Positions 52,128 to 61,622 of a stretch of DNA of 64,000 bases are shown here, piece by piece. Source of the stretch: Bog-950 sp046329535 (lineage in GTDB: Bacteria > Bacteroidota > Bacteroidia > Chitinophagales > LD1); assembly GCA_046329535.1 (NCBI GenBank), contig JAXLUN010000002.1:248001-312000 (forward strand), written 5' to 3'. Both the position numbers and the translations under genes were made by a program. The notes beneath the pieces were generated by a model. The model was not told the origin of the DNA, did no database searches, and saw only the letters and a list, made by a program, of their open reading frames with translations. Numbering within the stretch: position 1 is the stretch's first letter; each line of letters starts with the position of its first letter.

Positions 52128-52850
52128 ATGAACAACAAAATCAAAATAGGATTAACCTTTACCGAAACGCGCTGGGAAAATTACCCCAAGTGGATTAAAG
52201 GTAATGACGACAACATTGAGTTGGTGGAATTGCATTGGGAAAAACACGACAAAGACGAAGTGTGGGATTTGGTGGAAGATTGCGATGGCATTGTGCTTTC
52301 GGGTGGAGTGGATATTCATCCGCGTTTTTATGAAAGTGAGCGATTGCAGTTTCCGAATGGCGATGGCAAATTCAACGAGGAGCGCGATGAGTTTGAAATG
52401 CATGTGTTTGAAACCGCATTGAATTTTAAACTGCCTGTACTTGCTATCTGCCGTGGCTTGCAATTGGTAAACGTAGCACTTGGCGGAGATTTAATTCAGG
52501 ACCTGGAAGAAGCAGGAAAGAAAAACCACAGACGCATGAACGATGTGGACGATGAACACAGCATTTCTATTTCAGAAAACTCATTGATACGAGAAATAGT
52601 TGGAAGTAACTCAGCAAACATCAATGGTGCTCACCATCAGGCAATCGGAAAGTTGAGTGATGAACTCATCGCCACAGCAGTTTCTCCCGATGGTGTAATT
52701 GAAGCGGTAGAGTGGAAAGATAAAACCGATGAACCTTGGATGCTTGCTGTGCAGTGGCACCCGGAAAGAATGAAAGACCGCGAAACAAATCCGACATCAA
52801 AAAACATAAGAGAGAAATTTTTAGAAGAAGCAAATAGAAATAAGAAATGA
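52128..52850 (+). CDS. Class I glutamine amidotransferase-like gamma-glutamyl hydrolase (PuuD-like)
   Basis: A 240-residue class I amidotransferase-fold hydrolase. The nucleophile is C108 in LAICRGLQLVNVALGG, and the His/Glu pair is H211 and E213 in QWHPE. The DGIVLSGGVDIHP turn is typical of the gamma-glutamyl-gamma-aminobutyrate hydrolase family (PuuD). PuuD cleaves gamma-glutamyl-GABA during putrescine breakdown. Here it sits between an alcohol and an aldehyde dehydrogenase, which suggests removal of a gamma-glutamyl protecting group after oxidation. The start overlaps nothing; the stop overlaps the next start (ATGA). Confidence 0.9.
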   Translation: MNNKIKIGLTFTETRWENYPKWIKGNDDNIELVELHWEKHDKDEVWDLVEDCDGIVLSGGVDIHPRFYESERLQFPNGDGKFNEERDEFEMHVFETALNFKLPVLAICRGLQLVNVALGGDLIQDLEEAGKKNHRRMNDVDDEHSISISENSLIREIVGSNSANINGAHHQAIGKLSDELIATAVSPDGVIEAVEWKDKTDEPWMLAVQWHPERMKDRETNPTSKNIREKFLEEANRNKK

Positions 52851-54211
52851 AAATCATCAATCCTGCCACCGAGCAAGTGCTCGCTAACGTAAAAGAAGAC
52901 AACAAAGCCTCCTTAAAAAAGAAACTGGATACCCTGAAAAAGGGACAATTGAAATGGAGTGCTGTGCCGTTAAAAAAGCGCGTAGCTATTCTTCAAAAGT
53001 TTGCCGACTTACTGAAAGAAAATATTGAAGAATGCGCACGCGTACTCACCAGCGAAGTGGGCAAACCAATGCAACAAAGCCGCAACGAAGTAAACGGAGC
53101 ACGTAACCGTATTGCCTGGTTAACTGCCAATGCCGAAAAGTATTTGAGCGATGAAACAATGGGCGATGACGGCAACACCAAAGAAGTGATTACGTACGAG
53201 CCGTTGGGTGTGGTGTGCAACATAAGCGCTTGGAATTATCCTTACTTAGTGGGTACTAATGTTTTTGTTCCGGCATTGCTTGCAGGAAATTCTGTTTTAT
53301 ATAAACCTTCTGAGTTTTCTACACTCACAGGTTTTCAGATTGAAAAGTTCTTGAAAAAAGCCGGAGTGCCCGATGATGCTTTTCAGGTGGCTGTGGGAGC
53401 GCGCGAGGTGGGCGCTGCATTGCTCGATATGAATTTTGACGGTTACTTCTTTACCGGTTCTTATGCCACAGGCAAATTCATTTACGAAAAAGTAGCTCCA
53501 AAAATGGTTCCATGCGGTTTGGAACTTGGCGGTAAAGACCCATTGTATGTTGCTGCTGATGTGAAAGACATTAAAAACATTGCGGCAGGAACTGCCGATG
53601 GTGCTTTCTATAACAATGGGCAAAGTTGTTGCAGTGTGGAACGCATTTACGTGCATGAAAAGGTTTACAACAAATACGTAGAGGAGTTTGTAAAGGAAGT
53701 GAAGAGCTACAAGTTGGGCGACCCTACTGAGGATGGAGTTTACATTGGTGCACTTACCCGCGAAGCGCAATTACGTGTGGTAGATGCACAGATACGCGAT
53801 GCAGTAAAGAAAGGCGCAAAGATTTTAACCGGAGGTAAAAAACTAAGCGGCAAAGGGCACTTCTACGAACCAACAGTTTTGGCAAACGTAAATCACAAAA
53901 TGAAAGTGATGCGCGATGAAAGCTTTGGCCCTGTTATCGGCATACAAAAAGTAAAGAGCGATGAAGAAGCTTTGCAACTAATGAATGATACCGAATACGG
54001 ATTGACAGCTGCGGTTTATTCATCTTCCAAATCCCGTGCTGAAAAAATACTGGCCCAACTCAATTCAGGTACCGGCTACTGGAACTGTTGCGATCGGGTA
54101 AGTGCAGCATTGCCATGGAGCGGAAGAAAGCATTCCGGTTTTGGCTCTACGCTATCACATGTAGGCTTGCGTGCTTTTACACAACCCAAAGGCTACCATC
54201 TACGCGGATAA
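52847..54211 (+). CDS. NAD(P)-dependent aldehyde dehydrogenase
   Basis: A 454-residue aldehyde dehydrogenase. E226 in LELGGKDPLYV is the general base and C261 in NGQSCCSVERIYV the nucleophile. The NAD-binding segment is FFTGSYATGKFIYEKV, and the NISAWNYPY motif near 124 is also present. It oxidises an aldehyde to the acid. It is at the short end of the family (about 450-500 residues). Third gene of the operon with the Fe-ADH and the PuuD-like hydrolase; a hairpin follows at 54249-54268. Confidence 0.94.
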   Translation: MKIINPATEQVLANVKEDNKASLKKKLDTLKKGQLKWSAVPLKKRVAILQKFADLLKENIEECARVLTSEVGKPMQQSRNEVNGARNRIAWLTANAEKYLSDETMGDDGNTKEVITYEPLGVVCNISAWNYPYLVGTNVFVPALLAGNSVLYKPSEFSTLTGFQIEKFLKKAGVPDDAFQVAVGAREVGAALLDMNFDGYFFTGSYATGKFIYEKVAPKMVPCGLELGGKDPLYVAADVKDIKNIAAGTADGAFYNNGQSCCSVERIYVHEKVYNKYVEEFVKEVKSYKLGDPTEDGVYIGALTREAQLRVVDAQIRDAVKKGAKILTGGKKLSGKGHFYEPTVLANVNHKMKVMRDESFGPVIGIQKVKSDEEALQLMNDTEYGLTAAVYSSSKSRAEKILAQLNSGTGYWNCCDRVSAALPWSGRKHSGFGSTLSHVGLRAFTQPKGYHLRG

Positions 54212-54248
54212 TCATCCTTATGTCGATTAAATTTTCGGCTAAAACAAG

Positions 54249-54268
54249 GCACAGAATTTAATCTGTGT
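54249..54268 (+). promoter_or_regulatory. Palindrome upstream of the cyclase gene: operator or terminator
   Basis: GCACAGA, loop ATTTAA, TCTGTGT. The stem has seven pairs (one G-T) and is a symmetrical CACAGA-N6-TCTGTG palindrome. It lies 37 bases after the ALDH stop and 56 before the cyclase ATG. It could end the dehydrogenase operon (an AT-rich stretch follows) or be a binding site for a dimeric regulator placed just upstream of a -7-like TATATTTA at 54286-54293. Confidence 0.45.
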
Positions 54269-54324
54269 CAATCAATTTTATACGGTATATTTATCTCTCC
54301 TCTGTTAATAATAAAACAAGAGTT

Positions 54325-57300
54325 ATGGCCGACAGGCTTTTACATGAGAGCGTAAAGTCAAAAGTGTATTATCATGAAAATGGTAATGGTCAGAAACCTG
54401 TAATTGTTAAAGAGCTTAATTACGAATTTCCTTCCCCCAAAGACATTGACCAGTTTTATAACGAGTTCGATGTATTGAACAATATTCAGCTTAAAGGATC
54501 GCGAAATGTAATTCGAAAACAGCGAGAGAAAAACAGACATTTACTTTACCTTGAGTGCGTAGATGGGGTCTCCTTAAGAGAAGCCTTTGGAGAGAAACAG
54601 TTAACGCTGCAGCAATTCTTACCAATTGCTATCAGCCTTTGCCAATCGGTAGCAGAAATACATCAGCATAAAATCATTCATAAAGATATAAGTCCGGGCA
54701 ATGTATTAGTCAACCGCGATAATATGCAGGTTACATTGATTGATTTTGGAATATCATCCACCTTTGACTTAAAGCAACAATACATTGCCAATCCGGATTT
54801 GATGGAGGGCACCTTGGCGTATAATTCACCTGAGCAAACCGGCAGAATGAATCGTGTGGTGGATTATCGGACCGACCTGTATTCTATGGGTGTAACCTTT
54901 TATGAACTGTTGACAGGCAAATTACCTTTTTCAGCTAAAGACGCATTGGAATTGGTACATGCCCACATTGCACAGGCCCCCAAGCCGGTGAATGAAATAA
55001 ACAAGAACATCCCCGAACAAATCGGAAAAATTATTGCCAAACTACTCGCAAAAAATGCCGAAGAGAGATACCAATCAGCATTAGGCGTAAAATCTGATTT
55101 TGAACGGTGTTTGAATGATTTGTCAGAATCCGGAAGTATCTCTTCTTTTCCGCCAGGTGCAGTTGACTTTACCGATAAGTTTTTACTGCCACAAAAATTA
55201 TACGGCCGGGAGAAAGAAACATCTGCCATCATCCGCGCATTTAGCCGCTGTGCAGAAGGCCGATTAGAGCTACTGCTGGTTTCTGGTTATTCCGGCACGG
55301 GAAAATCTGCCTTGGTAAATGAAGTACATAAACCTATCACCACTCAGCGGGGATATTTCATTAGCGGTAAGTACGATCAGTTTCAAAGAGCGGAACCTTA
55401 CTATGCCATCATAGCAGCCTTCAGAGATCTGGTAAATATACTGCTAACAGAAAGCGATGCCAAACTGAATTACTTCCGTGAAAAAATAAAAGCAGCCTTA
55501 GGTAATGAAGGACAAGTAATGGTTGATGTAATACCTGCCTTGGAATTTATTACCGGCTCGCAGCCACAACTGGTTACGCTTGGTGGGTTGGAAGCTCAAA
55601 AGCGATTCACCTATGTGTTCAGAAAATTTGTAAAAGCAGTAGCCCACAGCAACCACCCCATTGTGTTATTTATCGATGATTTGCAATGGGCGGATAGTGC
55701 TTCACTCAATTTGCTGGAAAGCTTAATGCAGGATGCAGAAATTAAACATTTGCTGATAATTGGTGCTTATCGCAGTAATGAGGTAGACCCTACACACCCG
55801 TTGAAGCATACGCTGGAAGCGGTCAGGAAGGCTGGTGCTATAGTGAATGCTATTGAAATAAATAATCTGGAAAAGTTTCATGTGCATCAATTAATTGCCG
55901 ATGCACTGGGTTGCAGTTTACAGGAAGTGGGCGCTCTCACTGAATTGGTTTATGAAAAAACACAGGGCAATGCCTTTTTTCTTACTCAGTTTTTAAAATC
56001 ACTGCATGAAAAAGGTTTTCTGCATTTTAACATAGAAAGCAAACGATGGGTTTGGCAGGTGGAGCAGATTCGTGCCACAAACATGACCGATAACGTAGTG
56101 GAACTGATGGCCGATAAAATCAGAACGCTTTCGTCTAACACACAGAACCTACTCACATTAGCTGCCTGCATAGGCAATCAATTTGACATTGTTACCCTAG
56201 GTGTAATATCAGGGATGGATGTAGAAAAATTGAGAAACGATTTACGCAATGCTTTAAGCGAAGGTATTATCATTCCTACAGAGGATGGATATAAGTTTGC
56301 ACATGACCGGATTCAGCAATCAGCTTATTCATTAATACCCGAAGCGAATAAAGCCGCTACCCATTTAAAAATAGGTCGGTTGTTATTGAAAAGCGGAACA
56401 GGTGAAAAACAAGCCCCCCAGCTTTTTGATATAGTTGACCACTACAACCAAGGTCAGTTATTACTGGATGATGAAGAGAAAAAGCAATTACTGGATTTAA
56501 ATGTTAAAGCAGCTCAGCGTGCTAAAAACACTTCTGCATTTCAGCATGCTCGTATCTATATTGAAACGGCACTAGGCCTCTTACCTGAATTGAGTTGGAA
56601 AGTGAGTTACGAGTTATCTCTTGAGTTACATACCATGGCGGCTGAAATTTCTTACCTGTGCAGCGATGTGCCGGCTATGGAAGTTTACGTTGATAAAATT
56701 ACGGAGCACGCCAAACAGGTTAAAGACACCGTAAAGGCCAACGAAATCAGGGTTCAGGGATATATTTCACAAAACAGATTAAGTGAATCGCTGGCTACCG
56801 GTCTTGAATTACTGAAACATTTCAAAATTACTTTTCCTTCAAACCCAACTCTGGCTCATGCTGTGTTGGCTTTGTTGCAAACCAAGTTAGTTATAGGTTT
56901 CCGTAAACCCGCTGATTTAGTTCATCTGCCCATGATGGAAAAAACCGAAGACCTTGAAGCAATGAGCGTTTTATTCGAGGTTTTACCTTCGGCCTATTGG
57001 GTGAATGCCAACCTGATGTTGATGGTAGTATTTAAAACCATGAGAATGTCTTTGCAGAAAGGCAACTGCGGCATTTCTTATTATTCCTATACCTCTTATG
57101 GCGCGGTACTATGTGAGTTGGGTGAAATAAAGAACGGCTATGATTTTGGTGTAGTTGGCCTTCAACTATCAGACCGTGCCGAGGCACGCGCAACCAGTTG
57201 CCGCACCAAGTTTAATTTCTCTTGCTTTGTACAGCATTGGCGGGAGCCCCTACAAAACACATTTGACCCATTCCTGAAAGCATATCATATCGGCTTAGAA

Positions 57301-59382
57301 ACAGGCACAGGTGAGTTTGCCAGCTTCAGCTTGTATTTCTTCACACAGCATTATTATCTGTCGGGCAAAAATCTAGAACAGACTATTACTGAGTTTGAGA
57401 AGAATGGAAAAGCTATTCAGCAAATGGGACATTTCACGCCCTATAATTACCTGACTATTCACCATCAGGCAGCTTTAAATCTGGCTGGCCGTTCAGATGA
57501 CCCATGTCGCTTAGAAGGTGAGGCTTACAAGGAGAGTGAAATGCTATCAAAACATACAGATGGTAATGACAAGACAGCACTTTACAAGTATCATTTTCAA
57601 AAAATGATCCTGTTAACTGTTTTTGAAAGGTATGATGAAGCAATTAAGGCGGGCGAGCTGGCTTTGCCTAATGTAGGTTCAGTAACCGCTCAGTATTGCC
57701 GCACACTACTTTTGTTTTATGAAGCACTAGCCCGCTTAGGTCAGTTCAGAAAAGTAGATGCTTCTCTGCAGCGCCAGTACGCCAAGCGTATTAAAACCAA
57801 TATAGCTAAAATTAAAATGTGGGCTGAGCATTCTCCGGATAATCAGTTACACAAATACCATATGCTGCAGGCAGAGTGGTACAGAATAAATGGAGAAACC
57901 GCTAAAACTCTGGATCATTACGACCGGGCAATTCAGCTGGCTCGCAGATCTGGCTTTTTACAGGAAGAGGCAATTGCCAACGAGCTTGCCGGAAAGTATT
58001 TTTTAGAAAGACATAAAAGCGATTTAGCTGAAATGTACTTAAAGAATGCCTATCAATGTTACCGTAGCTGGGGTGCTGAGGCTAAGCTTAAACAAATGGA
58101 ACAAACCTATCCGAAATATGTTTCGGGCATTAAGCGTAGTGAGGCCGCTACTAAGCTTTCGGGTACTTTAGTATCTATGAGTAATTCCAGTCACGCATCT
58201 TTTCTTGACATTGCTTCTGTACTAAAGGCCTCTACTACTATTTCCGGAGAAGTGGTTTTATCTAAACTGCTTTCGCTACTGATGAATATTGTTATTGAGA
58301 ATGCCGGAGCCCAACGAGGATTTTTGTTGCTGGAGCGAAAAGGAGAATTATTTATTGAAGCACAGGTTGAAAGTAATACCGATGTAACAGAAGTTCGTCA
58401 CATGCCCTTTTTACAAAGCGGCAAACTGGCCGAATCCGTAGTTACTTTTGTAAGTAGAACCAAAGAAAGTATTGTACTGGACGATGCTGTTACAGACACG
58501 CGTTTTCATGCCGATAAGTACATTCAGCAGCAAAAACCTATTTCTATATTATGTCTTCCTATCATTCACGCAGGTAATTTTATAGGTGTACTATATCTTG
58601 AAAACAATCTGGTAAGGGGTGCTTTTACCGAAAACCGAATCCGATTACTGCAATTGCTATCCGGGCAAATAGCTGTTTCAATCAACAACGCTATGCTTTA
58701 TGATGAGTTGGAGCAAAAGGTAGAAGAGCGCACAGCCGAACTGGCCAATGAAAAAAAGAAATCTGATGATTTGCTGTATAATATCCTGCCGTATGAAACA
58801 GCGCAGGAGTTGAAACAGTTTGGAAAAACCGAAGCCAGACAGTTTGAAAGCACCAGCGTGTTGTTTACAGATTTTGTCAGCTTTACTTCTACGGCTGAAA
58901 AGCTAACACCCTCCCAATTGGTTAAAGAAATAGATGAATGTTTTCAGGCATTTGACAGTATTGCCGAAAAATATGGCATAGAGAAGATAAAAACTATTGG
59001 CGACTCATACATGGCTGCCGGTGGCATACCGGTGCCAAACGCCAATCATGCAGAAAACACTGTAGCAGCGGCTATCGAAATTCTGGCATTTATGAATCAA
59101 CGAAACAAAGATTCTAAACTGGCTGTTATGGAGTTACGTTTAGGGATCAACAGTGGCTCTGTAGTAGCCGGTGTTGTGGGGCACAAGAAATTCCAATATG
59201 ATATATGGGGCGATACCGTGAATACCGCTGCCCGCATGGAGCAAAACAGCTTGCCCGGAAAAATCAACATTTCCGAAACCACTTATGAAATGATTAAGCA
59301 CAAGTATACCTGTGAGTACCGGGGCGAAATTGAAGCCAAAGGAAAAGGGAAAGTTAAAATGTACTTTGTAAGGACAGATTAA
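54325..59382 (+). CDS. Giant signalling protein: Ser/Thr kinase - AAA-type ATPase - GAF - adenylate cyclase
   Basis: A 1685-residue protein (start MADRLLHESVKSK, ATG at 54325). The kinase domain (about 1-270) has K in VIVKELN, HKD (119-121), DFG (140-142) and a SPEQ activation-segment end; no glycine-rich loop is obvious. The AAA/STAND ATPase has Walker A GYSGTGKS (321-328) and LFIDDLQWAD. A long helical TPR-like region follows (about 700-1290), then a GAF domain (about 1295-1455) and a class III cyclase domain with metal aspartates D1516 and D1560, adenine-specifying K1556 and D1626, and N1633/R1637. This layout resembles the TOMM-type kinase/cyclase fusions. A cAMP-forming, input-integrating regulator is predicted. 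It precedes the lipoxygenase gene by 58 bases. Confidence 0.93.
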   Translation: MADRLLHESVKSKVYYHENGNGQKPVIVKELNYEFPSPKDIDQFYNEFDVLNNIQLKGSRNVIRKQREKNRHLLYLECVDGVSLREAFGEKQLTLQQFLPIAISLCQSVAEIHQHKIIHKDISPGNVLVNRDNMQVTLIDFGISSTFDLKQQYIANPDLMEGTLAYNSPEQTGRMNRVVDYRTDLYSMGVTFYELLTGKLPFSAKDALELVHAHIAQAPKPVNEINKNIPEQIGKIIAKLLAKNAEERYQSALGVKSDFERCLNDLSESGSISSFPPGAVDFTDKFLLPQKLYGREKETSAIIRAFSRCAEGRLELLLVSGYSGTGKSALVNEVHKPITTQRGYFISGKYDQFQRAEPYYAIIAAFRDLVNILLTESDAKLNYFREKIKAALGNEGQVMVDVIPALEFITGSQPQLVTLGGLEAQKRFTYVFRKFVKAVAHSNHPIVLFIDDLQWADSASLNLLESLMQDAEIKHLLIIGAYRSNEVDPTHPLKHTLEAVRKAGAIVNAIEINNLEKFHVHQLIADALGCSLQEVGALTELVYEKTQGNAFFLTQFLKSLHEKGFLHFNIESKRWVWQVEQIRATNMTDNVVELMADKIRTLSSNTQNLLTLAACIGNQFDIVTLGVISGMDVEKLRNDLRNALSEGIIIPTEDGYKFAHDRIQQSAYSLIPEANKAATHLKIGRLLLKSGTGEKQAPQLFDIVDHYNQGQLLLDDEEKKQLLDLNVKAAQRAKNTSAFQHARIYIETALGLLPELSWKVSYELSLELHTMAAEISYLCSDVPAMEVYVDKITEHAKQVKDTVKANEIRVQGYISQNRLSESLATGLELLKHFKITFPSNPTLAHAVLALLQTKLVIGFRKPADLVHLPMMEKTEDLEAMSVLFEVLPSAYWVNANLMLMVVFKTMRMSLQKGNCGISYYSYTSYGAVLCELGEIKNGYDFGVVGLQLSDRAEARATSCRTKFNFSCFVQHWREPLQNTFDPFLKAYHIGLETGTGEFASFSLYFFTQHYYLSGKNLEQTITEFEKNGKAIQQMGHFTPYNYLTIHHQAALNLAGRSDDPCRLEGEAYKESEMLSKHTDGNDKTALYKYHFQKMILLTVFERYDEAIKAGELALPNVGSVTAQYCRTLLLFYEALARLGQFRKVDASLQRQYAKRIKTNIAKIKMWAEHSPDNQLHKYHMLQAEWYRINGETAKTLDHYDRAIQLARRSGFLQEEAIANELAGKYFLERHKSDLAEMYLKNAYQCYRSWGAEAKLKQMEQTYPKYVSGIKRSEAATKLSGTLVSMSNSSHASFLDIASVLKASTTISGEVVLSKLLSLLMNIVIENAGAQRGFLLLERKGELFIEAQVESNTDVTEVRHMPFLQSGKLAESVVTFVSRTKESIVLDDAVTDTRFHADKYIQQQKPISILCLPIIHAGNFIGVLYLENNLVRGAFTENRIRLLQLLSGQIAVSINNAMLYDELEQKVEERTAELANEKKKSDDLLYNILPYETAQELKQFGKTEARQFESTSVLFTDFVSFTSTAEKLTPSQLVKEIDECFQAFDSIAEKYGIEKIKTIGDSYMAAGGIPVPNANHAENTVAAAIEILAFMNQRNKDSKLAVMELRLGINSGSVVAGVVGHKKFQYDIWGDTVNTAARMEQNSLPGKINISETTYEMIKHKYTCEYRGEIEAKGKGKVKMYFVRTD

Positions 59383-59440
59383 CCTGCCTTTATGATTATC
59401 AACTATAAGCACCCAACATTCATTTAACGAAATCTTTATT

Positions 59441-61612
59441 ATGGACCATCAGGATGCGAATCAGGTTTGTGCAGAGTGTTCGAAGAAAACTCAGATTCAC
59501 TATAAGTACGTCAATAATTTTTTCGGCCCACGGCTCAACAGCATGAAAGATCTGGGGGCTGCTAATACGGGCTTAATGCGAAATATATTTGCGGTTATTG
59601 GCGAATGGCTATATCTGCAATATGACCGGCTCAAACATTTATGGCTTGGTTTAAAAAAATGGCTTTTCCCCCGAAAGGACAAGATATGGGGCCAGGTAGA
59701 AGATAGCTATCTGAGCGGCAAACTGGTTTATGCTTCACGCTACACCCCCCGAAAACCATTAAGACACATTAAGCTAGAGTTTTGGGCGCGTACCCAATGG
59801 TGGCAATGGAGAAAAATAGCCCAGGGCTATACCGATGAAGACGGTCGCTTTCACCTGCCTTTCGACTTACGCGCAGCCCGCAACTGGAAAATAAAATCTA
59901 ATCTGTATTTCGAAATTCATCACACCTCCCACATCTATTTTGATGAGCATCAAAAACCTCAACCGGTATTTATGCTTTATCACACAATCAATTTTCCCAA
60001 AACAGATTTAACAGGCATGGGATACAACCTGCGCGAAATTCAGTTGGATTTGTGGCAATACAGAACGGATACAACTATTCCGCGTGCTATGATTACCGAC
60101 CCCGATGGCGATGGCACAGAACAATATTCCGAAGGAAGATTAGATGCTTTATGGGAACAGATGATTCCTATTGAAACAATTAAGATGAAACATCTGATGC
60201 AGATTAAGGATATGCCCGAAACAATATCTCTGGCAGAAATTCAGGCCGACTACCCCGAGAATCTTACCATCTGTATTGAAAAGAAACTGCCGGGATACAC
60301 CCGCTCAGATAAATGGTTTGGCGAACGCATGATGAATGGAATGAATTGTGGAAGTTTCATGCCCGATACCCATAATCCAAATCATTACTGGATAAGCTAC
60401 TACGGAATCTGCAATTATGATAACAACGAAGAATATGCTCTGCCGGATGTAGATATCAAATTTGAATTGGGTGCTGATGGTTTGCCACTGCCACTGGAAA
60501 TTCACACTACCGGTGCACTCAATGCAATTAATAAGGACAAATGGCAGAAACGGGTATTTCATAAAGATGATGGTAACCTTTGGCTGGCAGCCAAAAGAAT
60601 TGCCCGTGTAAATGGTGCCGTATCTACCGAAGTAGATGAACACTTTACAGGAACACACCTGAACACTGAACAGTATTCTATTGCTGCACATCGCAATTTT
60701 CATTTCAGCCCCATTTCCTGTTTACTCCGTCCACATTTAAAAGAAGTGGCTCTGATAAATGCAGCAGCCGATAAGACTATCATTGGCGGGTATTTGCCTA
60801 CAGCTACGGCCCTTACTGAGAAAGGGCTGCTGCAAAGAACTTATGATATGCTTGGGTTGCATGACTGGAAAGGATGGAAGCCCATGAAGCCATTGAGTGA
60901 AAAACATAACTATGCCTTAGCCGAAAATCTTTTCTGGCAAGTAGTAAACGATTTTGTAGAACACTTTTTTGCCGAAAATTTGGAGCAGATTAAGAAGCAC
61001 TGGATAGAAGTATATTACTTCTCTGAAGATTTAGTATCGCATAGCGTACCCGTTTTCTTATCGGATATTGATTGGAATACACTATCTCCTCAAGAAAAAC
61101 TGCAGGCAGAAAAACGGAAAGCTTATTACAGTTTCATGTATCATTTCGATTTCAACCAACCACGCGAACGGGTGAATGGGCAACTCAAATCAGTGTCTCC
61201 CATTACTCAACGGAAAATATACGATGAGGAACATCCGGAAGAAATGGAGAACCTGAAAAAGGCCTGTAAGTATGCCATAATGATGGCCACTTTTATGCAT
61301 ACCTGGATTAACGAACATCAGTACGATGACTTGGGGGAGATACTTTACAACTGCGGAGGCTTACGATTCGGAACCAGCGAAACAGGTGTATTGGGCCCCG
61401 AATCGGATTTGCACATAGCTCCTGATTTAACCCGTGGTACACAGATGGTTTGGTTTACTAATCTTTTATCAAGAACCGAGTACGGTTTTATCACCCGCAA
61501 CGAAGAAGGTGATGTTAACCCCATATTTTCTCAGTTACTGGAGGCTAAACGAGAAGCTTTTCTGAAGTTAGGCGTTAACATCAATCACATAGAATCAAGA
61601 ACCAACATTTAA
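59441..61612 (+). CDS. Lipoxygenase family protein
   Basis: A 723-residue protein I assign to the lipoxygenases, which add O2 to polyunsaturated fatty acids. All five iron ligands are present in the family's order and spacing: H401 and H406 (HFTGTH), H620 and N624 (FMHTWINEHQY), and the C-terminal residue I723 (...TNI). Other family segments are FGERMMNGMN (293-302) and IAAHRNFHFSPISCLLRPH. The N-terminal third is not a PLAT domain: residues 85-210 look like a different beta-sandwich, and 45-77 is an amphipathic, Trp-rich stretch that may touch the membrane. No signal peptide. A catalase-related haem protein follows after 10 bases, implying a shared pathway. Confidence 0.87.
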   Translation: MDHQDANQVCAECSKKTQIHYKYVNNFFGPRLNSMKDLGAANTGLMRNIFAVIGEWLYLQYDRLKHLWLGLKKWLFPRKDKIWGQVEDSYLSGKLVYASRYTPRKPLRHIKLEFWARTQWWQWRKIAQGYTDEDGRFHLPFDLRAARNWKIKSNLYFEIHHTSHIYFDEHQKPQPVFMLYHTINFPKTDLTGMGYNLREIQLDLWQYRTDTTIPRAMITDPDGDGTEQYSEGRLDALWEQMIPIETIKMKHLMQIKDMPETISLAEIQADYPENLTICIEKKLPGYTRSDKWFGERMMNGMNCGSFMPDTHNPNHYWISYYGICNYDNNEEYALPDVDIKFELGADGLPLPLEIHTTGALNAINKDKWQKRVFHKDDGNLWLAAKRIARVNGAVSTEVDEHFTGTHLNTEQYSIAAHRNFHFSPISCLLRPHLKEVALINAAADKTIIGGYLPTATALTEKGLLQRTYDMLGLHDWKGWKPMKPLSEKHNYALAENLFWQVVNDFVEHFFAENLEQIKKHWIEVYYFSEDLVSHSVPVFLSDIDWNTLSPQEKLQAEKRKAYYSFMYHFDFNQPRERVNGQLKSVSPITQRKIYDEEHPEEMENLKKACKYAIMMATFMHTWINEHQYDDLGEILYNCGGLRFGTSETGVLGPESDLHIAPDLTRGTQMVWFTNLLSRTEYGFITRNEEGDVNPIFSQLLEAKREAFLKLGVNINHIESRTNI

Positions 61613-61622
61613 CGAATAGGCT

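Noticed and set aside
54325..55140. Dead kinase
   Set aside because: No glycine-rich loop is obvious, but the Lys, HKD Asp, Asn and DFG are present, so activity cannot be excluded.
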